Assembly (NCBI RefSeq): GCF_021298855.1
Contig: NZ_JAJTHI010000006.1
Span: forward strand, 60,451-124,450
Reading direction: 5' to 3'
From: Gemmatimonas sp.
Lineage (GTDB): Bacteria > Gemmatimonadota > Gemmatimonadetes > Gemmatimonadales > Gemmatimonadaceae
Length of the DNA stretch: 64,000 nt
A model generated the notes under the pieces. The model did no database searches, was not told the origin of the DNA, and saw only the letters and a program-made list of their open reading frames with translations. This document shows positions 34,439 through 42,927 of the stretch, one piece after another. Position 1 is the first letter of the stretch. The number at the start of each line of letters is the position of its first letter. The position numbers and the translations under genes were made by a program.

Positions 34439-35722
34439 ATGCGCGTTCCGGTCGGTCGATTGCGGGGAGGGGCGCAGGCGGCATCACGCGCGGCCCGGGT
34501 GCTGGTGATGGGCGCCTCCACCGCCCTGGTCGTCGCCGCGTTGGCGGCATGTGGAGAGCCGGCGGCCCGCGGCCAGGCGCTGCCCGCGGCCGAGTTTCTC
34601 TTTGCGGCGGGTGACTCCACCTATTGGGTACGCAGCGGCGGCGAAGGGATGCGGGTGCGCAGCGCGCCCATCCTGCTCACCGACGTGGATGGGCGCCTCA
34701 TCGAGGTGTTTCTCTCCGATGATGGCGCGGAGTATCCCAGCGCCTCGTTCGCCACGACCCGGTTGTGGGCGCGCGCCCTGCAGTCGCGCGACAGCACGCT
34801 GCTCTTTGCCGACAGCACGGTCATGCGCGAGCTGTCCGCGTGGCGCAAGGCCAACCCGCGTGAGCTCGAGATCGATCCCAACGACGACGACGCGCCCGAT
34901 GACCCGCGGACCGTCGTGCACGACGGGATCGAGATCATCGATGTGCACGGCCCGTATCTCACTTTCGAGCACTTGCTCGACGCTGACATTGATGGTGGCC
35001 CGCCGCACCAGCATCGCGGGCGCCGCTACGTGGTGGATGTGCGCAGCGGGCATGTGAACAGCCTCGCTGAGCTGCTGGGTGCCGAGGAGGCGCGGGCGGT
35101 GATGCTGGCCGCGCAGGCATCGCTGGCGCAGCTCACCGACAGCATTCGCCAGGCTGGTGCCGCCGGTGACGAACGGGCGCAGGCCGCCGTGGAGACCCTT
35201 GGCAGTTTCGTCTTCGACAGCGGCAGCTTCGGCATCACCGATCTAGCCCGCGAACCGGCCGTCGCGTTCATGGTGCCGGGGCAGGCCACCGATGGCGAGG
35301 CGCTGGCGCTGTATCTGCCCCCCATCGGCGTGCGCGCGCCCACCTGGTGGCCGTCGGTGCGCGGCACGCTGCCGGAGTGGAGCGCTGATTCGTCGCGGGC
35401 GCGCTGGGAGCGCGGGGCCTATGATGTGACTGCCGTGCCCGCACAGGACGGGGACCTGCTGGGACTGTCGCTCAGTGCGCGTGGGGTCACGACCTCGCGG
35501 CGCGAGTGGCCGGTGGCCACGGTGGCTGCCCCGGTATACCAGCTCATTGCCCTCGAGCAGCCGCCGCTCGACAGCGCCGGCCGCGCGGCGCTCGCGCGCG
35601 CCTTCGACCGGTCCACGGCGCTCGATGGCCTCGTGCAGCGAGCCTCATACCGCCGCACGCCGCGCCGCCACGATGCCGTGCGCCTGCGCGTGCGCCGCGC
35701 CGCCTTCTCCGTCCAGCCATGA
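34439..35722 (+). CDS. Lipoprotein of unknown function
   Basis: The 427-residue protein has a lipoprotein signal (hydrophobic ASTALVVAALAAC; lipid Cys near 38). The mature part is acidic and includes DPNDDDAPDDP. It contains FEHLLDADIDGGPPHQHRGR and long beta-rich stretches. It resembles no family that I recognise. The ATG immediately follows the aminotransferase stop, and its own stop overlaps the thioesterase start, so it sits in the middle of one operon. Confidence 0.7.
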   Translation: MRVPVGRLRGGAQAASRAARVLVMGASTALVVAALAACGEPAARGQALPAAEFLFAAGDSTYWVRSGGEGMRVRSAPILLTDVDGRLIEVFLSDDGAEYPSASFATTRLWARALQSRDSTLLFADSTVMRELSAWRKANPRELEIDPNDDDAPDDPRTVVHDGIEIIDVHGPYLTFEHLLDADIDGGPPHQHRGRRYVVDVRSGHVNSLAELLGAEEARAVMLAAQASLAQLTDSIRQAGAAGDERAQAAVETLGSFVFDSGSFGITDLAREPAVAFMVPGQATDGEALALYLPPIGVRAPTWWPSVRGTLPEWSADSSRARWERGAYDVTAVPAQDGDLLGLSLSARGVTTSRREWPVATVAAPVYQLIALEQPPLDSAGRAALARAFDRSTALDGLVQRASYRRTPRRHDAVRLRVRRAAFSVQP

Positions 35723-36213
35723 CCGTCCGACCCGCCCGTCCCGTCGCCCACTCGCAGCACGAGACGAGTGAACTCATCATGCCGCAGGATGCCAACATCC
35801 TGGGCCATGCCTTCGGTGGCGCCATCATGGCCATGGTGGACAAGGCGGCGGCGGTCGCGGCCTTCCGTCATGCCCGCACGGCCTGCGTTACCGCCTCCAT
35901 CGACCGGGTCGACTTCCGAGAGCCCATCCACGTGGGCGACCTCGTGACATGCAAGGCGTCGGTGAACTTCGTGGGCACGACGTCCATGGAGATCGGCGTG
36001 CGGGTGGAGGCCGAGGATCTCATCAACGGCACGAGGCGGCACACCAATACCTGCTACCTCACGTTCGTGGCTATCGACCGCAACGGGCGCCCGGTGCCCA
36101 TCGCCACGGTGACGCCGGAAACCGAGGAGCAGCGGCGGCGCTATGACGCGGCGCAGGCCCGTCGCCGCCGCCGCCTCGAGGAGCGCCAGGACGAGGCCCG
36201 CGGCGCGTCGTAG
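35719..36213 (+). CDS. Acyl-CoA thioesterase, hot-dog fold
   Basis: The 164-residue protein is a YciA/BFIT-type hot-dog thioesterase. It shows IMPQDANILGHAFGGAIMAM (the conserved N-x-x-G-x-x-x-G-G motif with catalytic Asp downstream), VDFREPIHVGDLVTCKASV and a C-terminal Arg/Glu-rich tail. It hydrolyses acyl-CoA in the cytoplasm; chain preference is unknown. It overlaps the lipoprotein gene by 4 bases. Confidence 0.88.
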   Translation: MTVRPARPVAHSQHETSELIMPQDANILGHAFGGAIMAMVDKAAAVAAFRHARTACVTASIDRVDFREPIHVGDLVTCKASVNFVGTTSMEIGVRVEAEDLINGTRRHTNTCYLTFVAIDRNGRPVPIATVTPETEEQRRRYDAAQARRRRRLEERQDEARGAS

Positions 36214-36250
36214 GGAACGTGCCACGCCCGCGCGCGCGCGGATCTGCGAC

Positions 36251-36256
36251 TATGTT
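36251..36256 (+). promoter_or_regulatory. Candidate -10 element of MFS gene
   Basis: TATGTT sits 5 bases before the ATG at 36262 with no Shine-Dalgarno sequence between, again compatible with a leaderless transcript. The thioesterase gene ends 38 bases upstream of it. Confidence 0.35.
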
Positions 36257-36261
36257 GCCGC

Positions 36262-37533
36262 ATGTCCGCTGACCAGATCGGCGAGGCGCGCGATACCTTC
36301 GCCGCGCTCCGCCTGCCCAATTTCCGTCGCTACATCCTCGCGCTGTTCACGCTCACCCTGGGCATACAGATCCAGGGGACGGTTGTCGGCTGGCAGGTCT
36401 ACGATCTCACGAAGGATCCGCTGGCCCTCGGCCTGGTGGGGCTGGCGGAAGCGCTGCCGGCGATCAGCATGTCGCTGTTCGCCGGACATGTTGCCGATAC
36501 GCACGACCGGCGCCGCATCGCCTTGGCGGCGCTGTCGATGCTGGTGGGGTGCTCGTTCGCGCTCTGGTGGCTGGGGCTTCCCACCCCCGTGGGCGACACG
36601 CCGCTCACGGCACCCGCACGCGTGCGCTCCATCTACGCCGTCATCGTGGTGAGCGGTGTGGCGCGCGCCTTTCTGCAGCCGGCGCGACAGGCGCTCAGCG
36701 CCGAGTTGGTTCCGCGTACGCTGTACAGCAATGCCGTCACGTGGCGCAGCGGCAGTTGGCAACTGGCCGCCGTGCTGGGGCCGGCGCTGGGCGGCCTGCT
36801 GTACGCAGCGGGTGGCATCACGCTCAGCTACGCCGTGGATGCGGTGCTCATGGCGTTCGCGGTACTGGTGCTCTTCTCCGTGCGCCATCGCTCGCCCCAG
36901 CGCGAGCGGCGCGATGAACCCGTGCGCGTGGCCATTCTCGGCGGGTTGCGTTTCGTCTTTCGCGATCCGCTGCTGCTGAGCGCCCTGTCACTCGACCTGT
37001 TCTCGGTGCTCTTTGGCGGTGCCGTGGCGCTGTTGCCGGTCTTTGCCGGCGAGATACTGCAGGCCGGCCCCACGGGGCTCGGGTTGCTGCGGGCGGCCCC
37101 CGCGGCGGGGGCGGTCGTGTCGAGCATCCTGCTTACGCGCTTCCCGCCGTTTGCGCATTCGGGGCGCAATCTGCTGCTCGCCGTAACCGGCTTCGGGCTG
37201 TGCACGATTGGCTTCGGGCTCAGCCGCAGCCTGCCGCTCTCCATGGCCTTCCTCGCGCTGGGCGGCGCGAGCGACATGGTCAGCGTGGTCATTCGCAGCC
37301 TCATGCTGCAGATGCGCACGCCCGAAGCGCTGCTGGGGCGCGTTTCCAGCGTGAATCAGATCTTCATTGGCAGCTCGAACGAAATCGGGGCGTTCGAGAG
37401 TGGCATCACTGCCCGGTGGTGGGGAGCGGTGACGGCGGTGGTGGTGGGTGGGGTGGCCACCCTAGGCGTGGCGGCCACCGTGGCGTGGCGGGTGCCGGCG
37501 CTGCGCACGCTGAAGTCGCTCAAGGGACACTGA
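36262..37533 (+). CDS. MFS transporter, MFS_3/EntS-like
   Basis: The 423-residue protein has about twelve helices. RLPNFRRYILALFTLTLG opens it, and the loop-2 A motif is GHVADTHDRRRIALAA. VARAFLQPARQALSAELVP and WRSGSWQLAAVLGPALGG are characteristic of the EntS-like MFS_3 group that includes siderophore and drug exporters. The substrate cannot be assigned. It converges on rnz, with a large inverted repeat between them. Confidence 0.85.
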   Translation: MSADQIGEARDTFAALRLPNFRRYILALFTLTLGIQIQGTVVGWQVYDLTKDPLALGLVGLAEALPAISMSLFAGHVADTHDRRRIALAALSMLVGCSFALWWLGLPTPVGDTPLTAPARVRSIYAVIVVSGVARAFLQPARQALSAELVPRTLYSNAVTWRSGSWQLAAVLGPALGGLLYAAGGITLSYAVDAVLMAFAVLVLFSVRHRSPQRERRDEPVRVAILGGLRFVFRDPLLLSALSLDLFSVLFGGAVALLPVFAGEILQAGPTGLGLLRAAPAAGAVVSSILLTRFPPFAHSGRNLLLAVTGFGLCTIGFGLSRSLPLSMAFLALGGASDMVSVVIRSLMLQMRTPEALLGRVSSVNQIFIGSSNEIGAFESGITARWWGAVTAVVVGGVATLGVAATVAWRVPALRTLKSLKGH

Positions 37534-37543
37534 GCGCGCCGAT

Positions 37544-37769
37544 AGTCGGACGGTCGGACGGTCGGAGGTGGGATTGCCTGCCCGAAGTCGGAGGCCCGAA
37601 ACGGCGGCCCGAGGTCTGAAACCCGAGTGGTGGCGGGCAGCGCCGCGCGCGCCACCACCACCCCTCCTCCTCCGGCCTCCGACTTCCGAACGCCGTTTCC
37701 CGACTCCGATTTCGGGCACTCATCCGACTTCCGATCTCCGGCCAATCCGGCCAATCCGACCGTCCGACC
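37544..37769. repeat. Large inverted-repeat element, copy 1
   Basis: This 226-base element fills the gap between convergent MFS and rnz genes. Left arms are TCGGA-rich and right arms TCCGA-rich. GCCCGAAGTCGGAGGCC (from 37580) pairs imperfectly with the stretch ending in TCCGATTTCGGGC (near 37717). The inner stem GTGGTGGCG (37627-37635) pairs perfectly with CGCCACCAC (37650-37658). The outermost CGGACGGTCGGA pairs with TCCGACCGTCCG. Two more copies of the family lie at 42410-42927. It may be a bidirectional terminator or a non-autonomous mobile palindrome. Confidence 0.8.
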
Positions 37770-38708
37770 TTATCCGAACCGTACCTCCTCTTCGGTAAGC
37801 GCCAGCTCCACTTCGTACCCGTCCTTCGCCACCGTCGTATTGGCGAACACCAGCTTCGCTTCGCGCTCGAGTTCGCGCGCGTTTTGCGAGTAGCGCGCCG
37901 AGATGTGGGTGAGGGCGAGCCGCCGCGCGCCCGCGGCCTTGGCCACTTCGGCCGCTTCACGCGCCGTGCTGTGTCCTGTCTCCACCGCACGGGCCACTTC
38001 GTCGTCGGCGAAGGTGGCTTCGTGCACGAGCAGGTCGGCGTCGCGCGCTGCCTCAATGGTGTTGGCACAGGGGCGCGTATCGCCGGTAATGACCACGCGC
38101 CGACCGCGTCGCCGCTCGCCCACGAGCACCCCCGGATCGATCACGCGCCCGTCGTCGAGGGTGATCTGCTCGCCCCGGTGAATACGCCCCCACAGCGGCC
38201 CCTCGGGGATGCCAAGCTCCCGGGCCAGGTCGGGGTTGAAGCGGCCTTTCCGTTCCTCCTCGACCAAGGCGTAGCCCAGCGAGGTGGACGGCCCATGATC
38301 CACGGCGAAGGTGTCGATCCGGTACTCGCCGCGGGACAGCGTGGCACCGGCATCGAGCTCGGTGATGTCCACGGGAAACGTGGTGCGTTCGCCACCAAGA
38401 CTGATGCACTGACGCAACACTCTTCCCGCGCCGCGGGGGGCCCAAAGCCGTAGCCGTTCGGTGCGCCCTTGCAGGGCCATCGTACGGATGAGTCCGGTAA
38501 TCCCCAGAATGTGGTCGGAGTGCGTGTGCGTGAAGAACAGGTCTTCGAACGAAAAGGATACGCCGTAGCGCATCATCTGGCGCTGCGTGCCTTCGCCGCA
38601 GTCGAACAGCAGAGTGTGCCCTTCGCGAATGACGGCGAGTGACGGGACGCCTCGTTCCGCGGTGGGGCGGGAGGCGGCGGTTCCGAGAAAACGGACGAGC
38701 AGCGGCAT
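37770..38708 (-). CDS. rnz: Ribonuclease Z
   Basis: The 312-residue metallo-beta-lactamase fold nuclease trims tRNA 3' ends. The metal motif is H61-T-H-S-D65-H66, with VITGDTRPC (metal Asp), ALTHISARY (C-terminal His motif) and the RNase Z sequence VDHGPSTSLGYAL. Its length matches the short bacterial form. TATATT lies 6 bases before the ATG (38715-38720 on the minus strand), so the mRNA may be leaderless. It is alone, bounded by the inverted repeat at its 3' end. Confidence 0.93.
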   Translation of the reverse strand: MPLLVRFLGTAASRPTAERGVPSLAVIREGHTLLFDCGEGTQRQMMRYGVSFSFEDLFFTHTHSDHILGITGLIRTMALQGRTERLRLWAPRGAGRVLRQCISLGGERTTFPVDITELDAGATLSRGEYRIDTFAVDHGPSTSLGYALVEEERKGRFNPDLARELGIPEGPLWGRIHRGEQITLDDGRVIDPGVLVGERRRGRRVVITGDTRPCANTIEAARDADLLVHEATFADDEVARAVETGHSTAREAAEVAKAAGARRLALTHISARYSQNARELEREAKLVFANTTVAKDGYEVELALTEEEVRFG

Positions 38709-38714
38709 GGGTCG

Positions 38715-38720
38715 AATATA
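38715..38720 (-). promoter_or_regulatory. Candidate -10 element of leaderless rnz promoter
   Basis: On the minus strand TATATT is followed by CGACCC and the rnz ATG. No ribosome site is present in the 6-base gap. The remaining bases up to 38953 hold no gene that I can support. Confidence 0.45.
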
Positions 38721-38953
38721 GACCGGTGCCCCGCGGACTTCGGCAGGATGCCGGTGGCGTGACGGTGGGCTGACGGCCCCGGGTTTGCGTAGGCTGAGGG
38801 TGCCGGTATCGGGGCCGAAGTACGGCCCGAGGTTTGCAACATCGGTTGACGGTATTCACGGGGAAGTGCTGGCCGTGTGACGGTGCCCGACGCGGGGTGA
38901 CCGGAGCGGCCCTCTTCCGCCACTGACATTCACTTCCGGAGGCCGGGGGGCGT

Positions 38954-39313
38954 ATGACCGGAAAAAGCCGACGCGGGTTCGCGTCAATGGATCCCACGCG
39001 TCAGCGCGAGATCGCCAGCAAGGGTGGGCGCGCGGCCCACGAGAAGGGGACGGCGCACGAATGGTCGTCCGACGAAGCACGGGAAGCCGGGCGCAAGGGC
39101 GGTGTGACTGTCAGTCGCGACCGGGCCCACATGGCCGCCATTGGCCGTGAGGGTGGGGAATCCCGCAGTGCCGCGGCGCGTCAGGCACGCGTTGCGCGGG
39201 CAGGAGATCGTGAGATACCGCTGCAGGTGGCGCGGGACGGCGGGGCGTCGCCTGTGGTGTCCGACCGTCCTCGCCCAAGCATCACCCATGCCGACGAGTC
39301 GTCGGCGCGCTGA
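38954..39313 (+). CDS. KGG-motif stress protein
   Basis: The 119-residue hydrophilic protein has the general-stress KGG repeats: REIASKGGRAAHEKGTAH, EAGRKGGVTVSRDRAHM and IGREGGESR. Related proteins (GsiB/Con-10-like) are induced by osmotic or starvation stress. About 45 C-terminal residues lack the repeat and are likely disordered. The start ATG follows a G-rich stretch that could pair with 16S rRNA. A strong hairpin terminator lies downstream. Confidence 0.82.
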   Translation: MTGKSRRGFASMDPTRQREIASKGGRAAHEKGTAHEWSSDEAREAGRKGGVTVSRDRAHMAAIGREGGESRSAAARQARVARAGDREIPLQVARDGGASPVVSDRPRPSITHADESSAR

Positions 39314-39362
39314 CGGCACGGGGGCGTGGCATGACCGTCGCGCTCCCTCCAGTGGCGAACCG

Positions 39363-39393
39363 GGGCCGGGCCACCGCAGGGTGGGCCCGGCCC
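39363..39393. terminator. Bidirectional hairpin terminator
   Basis: GGGCCGGGCCACC (39363-39375) pairs with GGTGGGCCCGGCCC (39380-39393), one bulged G, loop GCAG. It lies between the convergent KGG gene and threonine dehydratase gene. The following T-run is short (GTTGTAC), so termination may depend on the stem alone. Confidence 0.7.
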
Positions 39394-39425
39394 GTTGTAC
39401 ATCCGGCGTTGCGCCCGGCGGGCGG

Positions 39426-40409
39426 CTACCCCGGGTAGCGCGTCGTGAGCGCCTCGAGTCGGGACGGGTCGATGTTGCGACCGCTCACCACCGCCACCAA
39501 CGGGCCGGCCGGCGCCGTGATGTCGCCATGGCGGAGGGCGGCTACGGTCACCGCCCCTGCCCCCTCCACTGCCATGCCGGTGGTGCGGTGCAGCCACGCG
39601 ATCGTTTCTCCCAGTTGCTCTTCGGTCACGAGCAGCAGGTCGTCGGCGCAGGTGCGCCCAATGTGCAGCGCCTCATCGTCGATCTGTCCCGCCAGCCCGT
39701 CGGCCAGCGTGGGGGTGACGGGGGTGTCCACCACCCGTCCGGCGCGCACGCTGCGCGTCATGGCGGCGGTCTCCTCACTTTGCACGCCAATCACGCGCAC
39801 GTGCGGCGCAAGCTGACGCAGCACGCCCCCCATGCCGCCCAGCAGACCACCACCGCCGGTGCAGATCAGCACCGTCTGCATGGCCGGCAGCTGCGCCAGC
39901 AGCTCGAGGGCCACCGTGCCCTGCCCGGCGAGCAGGTCGAGCCCCAGGCACGGGTTGATGAAGCGAATCCCTTCGCGTGCGGCGTGCGCCCTGGCCATCA
40001 CCATGGCCACGTCGTAATCGGCCGCTTCGTCGTTTACCGTGGCACCCAGCGCCCGGATCCCGTCCTTCTTCACCTGCGGCGCGTTGGCCGGCACGTACAG
40101 CATGGCGGGCGCACCGAAGGCGCGCGCCGCATACGCCACGCCCAAGCCGTGGTTGCCGGCGCTCGAGGCCACCACGCCCCGCGCGCGTTCCTCCGCCGAC
40201 AGGCCGGCCAGCACGTTGTACGCGCCGCGCACCTTGAACGAGCCGGTGGGATTCTCCAGCTCGAGCTTGAACCAGACGTCCACGCCCAGCGTCTGTGACA
40301 GCCCGTCGTGCCGCACGAGCCGGCTGGGTGGCAGAAACGAGCGCAGCCGTTCGGCGGCGGAGCGCACCGCCGAGACTGCGGGAATGATGGCCGGATCGAG
40401 TGGGTGCAT
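39426..40409 (-). CDS. Threonine dehydratase-like PLP enzyme
   Basis: The 327-residue protein is a catabolic-type (short, no ACT domain) threonine/serine dehydratase. The PLP lysine is in NPTGSFKVRGAYN; SSAGNHGLGVAYAAR binds the substrate carboxylate; TGGGGLLGGMGG is the phosphate loop. It deaminates threonine to 2-oxobutyrate or serine to pyruvate. ATG 40409 is chosen over an upstream alternative at 40448. It starts 39 bases after the photolyase stop on the same strand. Confidence 0.87.
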   Translation of the reverse strand: MHPLDPAIIPAVSAVRSAAERLRSFLPPSRLVRHDGLSQTLGVDVWFKLELENPTGSFKVRGAYNVLAGLSAEERARGVVASSAGNHGLGVAYAARAFGAPAMLYVPANAPQVKKDGIRALGATVNDEAADYDVAMVMARAHAAREGIRFINPCLGLDLLAGQGTVALELLAQLPAMQTVLICTGGGGLLGGMGGVLRQLAPHVRVIGVQSEETAAMTRSVRAGRVVDTPVTPTLADGLAGQIDDEALHIGRTCADDLLLVTEEQLGETIAWLHRTTGMAVEGAGAVTVAALRHGDITAPAGPLVAVVSGRNIDPSRLEALTTRYPG

Positions 40410-40448
40410 GCAGGAATTGTAACGGTGCCCGCCACCCGATGCGTTCAT

Positions 40449-41966
40449 TTACAGCAGTCGCGACCCCCGCACGCGGGCGATGTAGCCCTCCACATCGAAC
40501 TTCATCTTCGCGCGATGCGTGACCATGGGGCGCAGCCCGCCCCACACCGGCTTGTTCCCCCACGGGCGATCCCAGAGCCCGAGGCACCACATGATGCCGC
40601 CCACGCTGTTGGGATCACGCCCGTCCAGCGCGTACTTGTCGTTGAGGTGAAACATCCAGGTGCGCGCCTGCTCGTAGCTCTCGGTCCAGAGCAGGATGGT
40701 CTTGCCCCAGAGCATGCGCGGATAGTTGTGGATGATCCCCTGCGTCACGAGTTCGTGCTGCGCGGCATTCCACAGGCGGTCACCGGTGCGCGCCTCCTCG
40801 AGTGTCTCGAGATCGTACCGCTGCGGGCGCGGATCGTTGACGTGTTCGGCCATGGTGCGCTGCACCCAGTCGGGGAGCGCACTCAGCTGGTCGAAGTGGC
40901 GCGTGCGGACGCACCAGTTGTAGCTCAGCTCACGCCACGTGGTGACCTGCTGCACGAAGGCCTCGAGGTCGGCCGCCGACGCGCCCACCGCCTCCCGCGC
41001 CGCCCGCGCCTCACGAATCACGCGCGCCGACGCGATGTGGCCGTAGTGCAGGTAGGGCGAGAGGCGCGAGGTGCCCTCGCCGTTGCCGGCCTCGTTGCGC
41101 TGGGTGTCGTAGTGCGTGAGCCCGTGCTGCAGGAACTGCGCAAAACGCGCCTGCGCCGCCACGCTGCCCCCTGGCTGCGCCACTGCGCCCACCAGGTGGT
41201 CGATCTCGCACGCCGCCACGACGCGCGCGATGTCGTCGTCGGTCATGGTGGCCAGCGGGAGCACCGTGAGCCCGCCCCCGGCGGCCACCGTGTCGCGCAA
41301 CGAGGCCCGCAATGACTCGCTCACGGGCACCCGCGGCATCCCCTCCGCCACCGGTTCCAGCACCTGATCGAGCAGCTTCGCGATCTTGGGGCGAATGGTG
41401 CGCGCGGCAAACTCCGGTTTGGTGAAGGTGCCGCTGGGCACCGTGCACACGCTGTCGACGGCCAGCACCCGGCAGTTGACCCGCTCGCCAAAACGCTCGG
41501 TCCGTTCGCGCACGCCGGCGGTGGGGTAGAGGTCGGTGATCACGGCGTACGCGCGCGCCGCGAGCCGATCGAGCACGCGGCGGTCGTCGTCGCGCCGCGC
41601 CCGCAGCACGAACTGGTAGTGCAGTCCCAACTGCGCCGCGTGACGTGCCGTGTCGCGCGCCCCCTGCAGGATGAAGGTGTGATGGCGATCGCTGGCGTGC
41701 GGATAGGTGGGGTCGAGTCCCTGATGAATGACCAGCGGTCGCTGGACGCGATTGGCGGTGCGGATGGCTGCCCGCAGCGCCCAGTTCTCATCGAGGCGAT
41801 GCGTGGACTGCATCCAGTACAGCACGTACTCGCCGTCGGGGTGATACGTCTTGCCGTTCACATCGAGGGTGCGCGGCACCAGCTGGTCGCGCACGTACTC
41901 CGACTCGAAGGCGTGCGCGCCCGCGGGGTTCGCCCCGTAGGGCAGGGAAGGATGGGCGCGATTCAT
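40449..41966 (-). CDS. Class II CPD photolyase
   Basis: The 505-residue flavoprotein repairs cyclobutane pyrimidine dimers with blue light. It has an N-terminal antenna domain (YVLYWMQSTHRLDENWAL) and a FAD domain with SRLSPYLHYGHIASARVI, TWRELSYNWC and the C-terminal block LNDKYALDGRDPNSVGGIMW, the class II hallmark. Class II enzymes occur in several bacterial phyla and eukaryotes. The ATG at 41966 gives the usual N-terminus. The 160-bp gap behind it leads to tRNA-Ala. Confidence 0.9.
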   Translation of the reverse strand: MNRAHPSLPYGANPAGAHAFESEYVRDQLVPRTLDVNGKTYHPDGEYVLYWMQSTHRLDENWALRAAIRTANRVQRPLVIHQGLDPTYPHASDRHHTFILQGARDTARHAAQLGLHYQFVLRARRDDDRRVLDRLAARAYAVITDLYPTAGVRERTERFGERVNCRVLAVDSVCTVPSGTFTKPEFAARTIRPKIAKLLDQVLEPVAEGMPRVPVSESLRASLRDTVAAGGGLTVLPLATMTDDDIARVVAACEIDHLVGAVAQPGGSVAAQARFAQFLQHGLTHYDTQRNEAGNGEGTSRLSPYLHYGHIASARVIREARAAREAVGASAADLEAFVQQVTTWRELSYNWCVRTRHFDQLSALPDWVQRTMAEHVNDPRPQRYDLETLEEARTGDRLWNAAQHELVTQGIIHNYPRMLWGKTILLWTESYEQARTWMFHLNDKYALDGRDPNSVGGIMWCLGLWDRPWGNKPVWGGLRPMVTHRAKMKFDVEGYIARVRGSRLL

Positions 41967-42033
41967 CGTGCGGGTGAACGCCCCCAACGGTCCGGGAGTT
42001 GCCACCGGCGGCTTCGGCCGGCGCCGTTCCGCT

Positions 42034-42061
42034 TGACTTCCCCTTGCCACCCGCTACCTTC
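42034..42061 (+). promoter_or_regulatory. Sigma-70-like promoter upstream of tRNA-Ala
   Basis: TTGACT (42034-42039) and TACCTT (42056-42061) are separated by 16 bases, giving a predicted start near 42068, about 55 bases before the tRNA. Confidence 0.5.
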
Positions 42062-42078
42062 CCTTTCGTTACCCGATG

Positions 42079-42109
42079 GGCCCCGCGCCACAGGAGCGGG
42101 GCCTTTGTT
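42079..42109 (+). terminator. Hairpin with T-rich tail between promoter and tRNA-Ala
   Basis: GGCCCCGC (42079-42086) pairs perfectly with GCGGGGCC (42096-42103), loop 9 bases, followed by TTTGTTG. It looks like an intrinsic terminator, yet it lies downstream of the only visible promoter and before tRNA-Ala, so it may act as an attenuator or as a processing signal. Confidence 0.55.
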
Positions 42110-42122
42110 GTCCGGGTCACTT

Positions 42123-42195
42123 GGGGCTGTAGCTCAGCTGGGAGAGCGCTGCATTCGCATTGCAGAGGTCAGGGGTTCGAGCCCCCTCAGCTCCA
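42123..42195 (+). tRNA. tRNA-Ala (CGC anticodon)
   Basis: Acceptor arms are GGGGCTG and CAGCTCC (one G-U pair). D-arm is AGCTCAGCTGGGAGAGC. The anticodon stem CTGCA/TGCAG encloses TTCGCAT, giving anticodon CGC for GCG codons. The T-arm is AGGGG/CCCCT around TTCGAGC. CCA is not encoded; the discriminator is A. Confidence 0.95.
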
Positions 42196-42364
42196 TCTGC
42201 CGGAACCTTTTCAGGCTTCTGGGTTACGGAACGGGAACCGGTTCGTGACGAATCCGGCACTGGCGTGACGGTGGAACACCCTGCATCGTCCAGTGTACAC
42301 AAGACAAGCCCGCCGCCGTTCGGTAGGACGGAGAGTTCCAATGACGGCGCGCGTGGCAGTTTTC

Positions 42365-42400
42365 GAACCCCGACAGCTTGGCTGGTCGGGGTTCTTTGCT
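42365..42400 (+). terminator. Strong intrinsic terminator downstream of tRNA-Ala
   Basis: GAACCCCGAC (42365-42374) pairs perfectly with GTCGGGGTTC (42385-42394) around a 10-base loop, followed by TTTGCTTTCT. It likely ends the tRNA-Ala transcript. Between the tRNA and this hairpin lie 169 bases with no gene that I can recognise. Confidence 0.8.
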
Positions 42401-42409
42401 TTCTCACCT

Positions 42410-42927
42410 CGGGGAGTCGGATGGGTCGGACTTTTCCGAAGTCGGACGTCGGACACCGGACACCGGATGCGTGCCCGAAATCGGAGGCCGGAACCGGCGG
42501 TCGGATGTCCGAGGCCGGAGTAGAGGCGTCCGGTACCCCTCTCCGACACGCCATCTGCCCTCCGACTTCCGGGCAGCTCAATCCGTCCTCCGACTTCCGA
42601 CCGCCCGTTCGCGCCTCCGAATTCCGGCATCCATCGACATCCGCCCTCGGCGGAATCGGATTGGTCGGATTCCTCCGAGGTCGGATGTCGGACGCCGGAT
42701 GCGTGCCCGAAATCGGATGCCGGAAACGGCGGTCGGATGTCCGAGGCCGGAGTGGAGGCGTCCGGCACCCCCTCGCCGATACCCAATCCGGCCTCCGCAA
42801 TCCGGCCTCCGACTGCCGGCCTCTGGGCAGGTCAATCCGTCCTCCGACTTCCGACCGCCCGTTCGCGCCTCCGAATTCCGGCACCCATCCGACATCCGAT
42901 CGTCCGACCATCCGACCATCCGAGCCG
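42410..42927. repeat. Large inverted-repeat element, two tandem copies
   Basis: The stretch holds two copies of the element seen at 37544. The words ccggatgcgtgcccgaaat (42463 and 42695, period 232) and cgacttccgaccgcccgttc (twice) mark the repeats. TCGGA-rich left arms and TCCGA-rich right arms can fold each copy into a long imperfect hairpin. The block ends directly at the stop of the convergent lipoprotein gene. No coding potential is credible. Confidence 0.8.
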
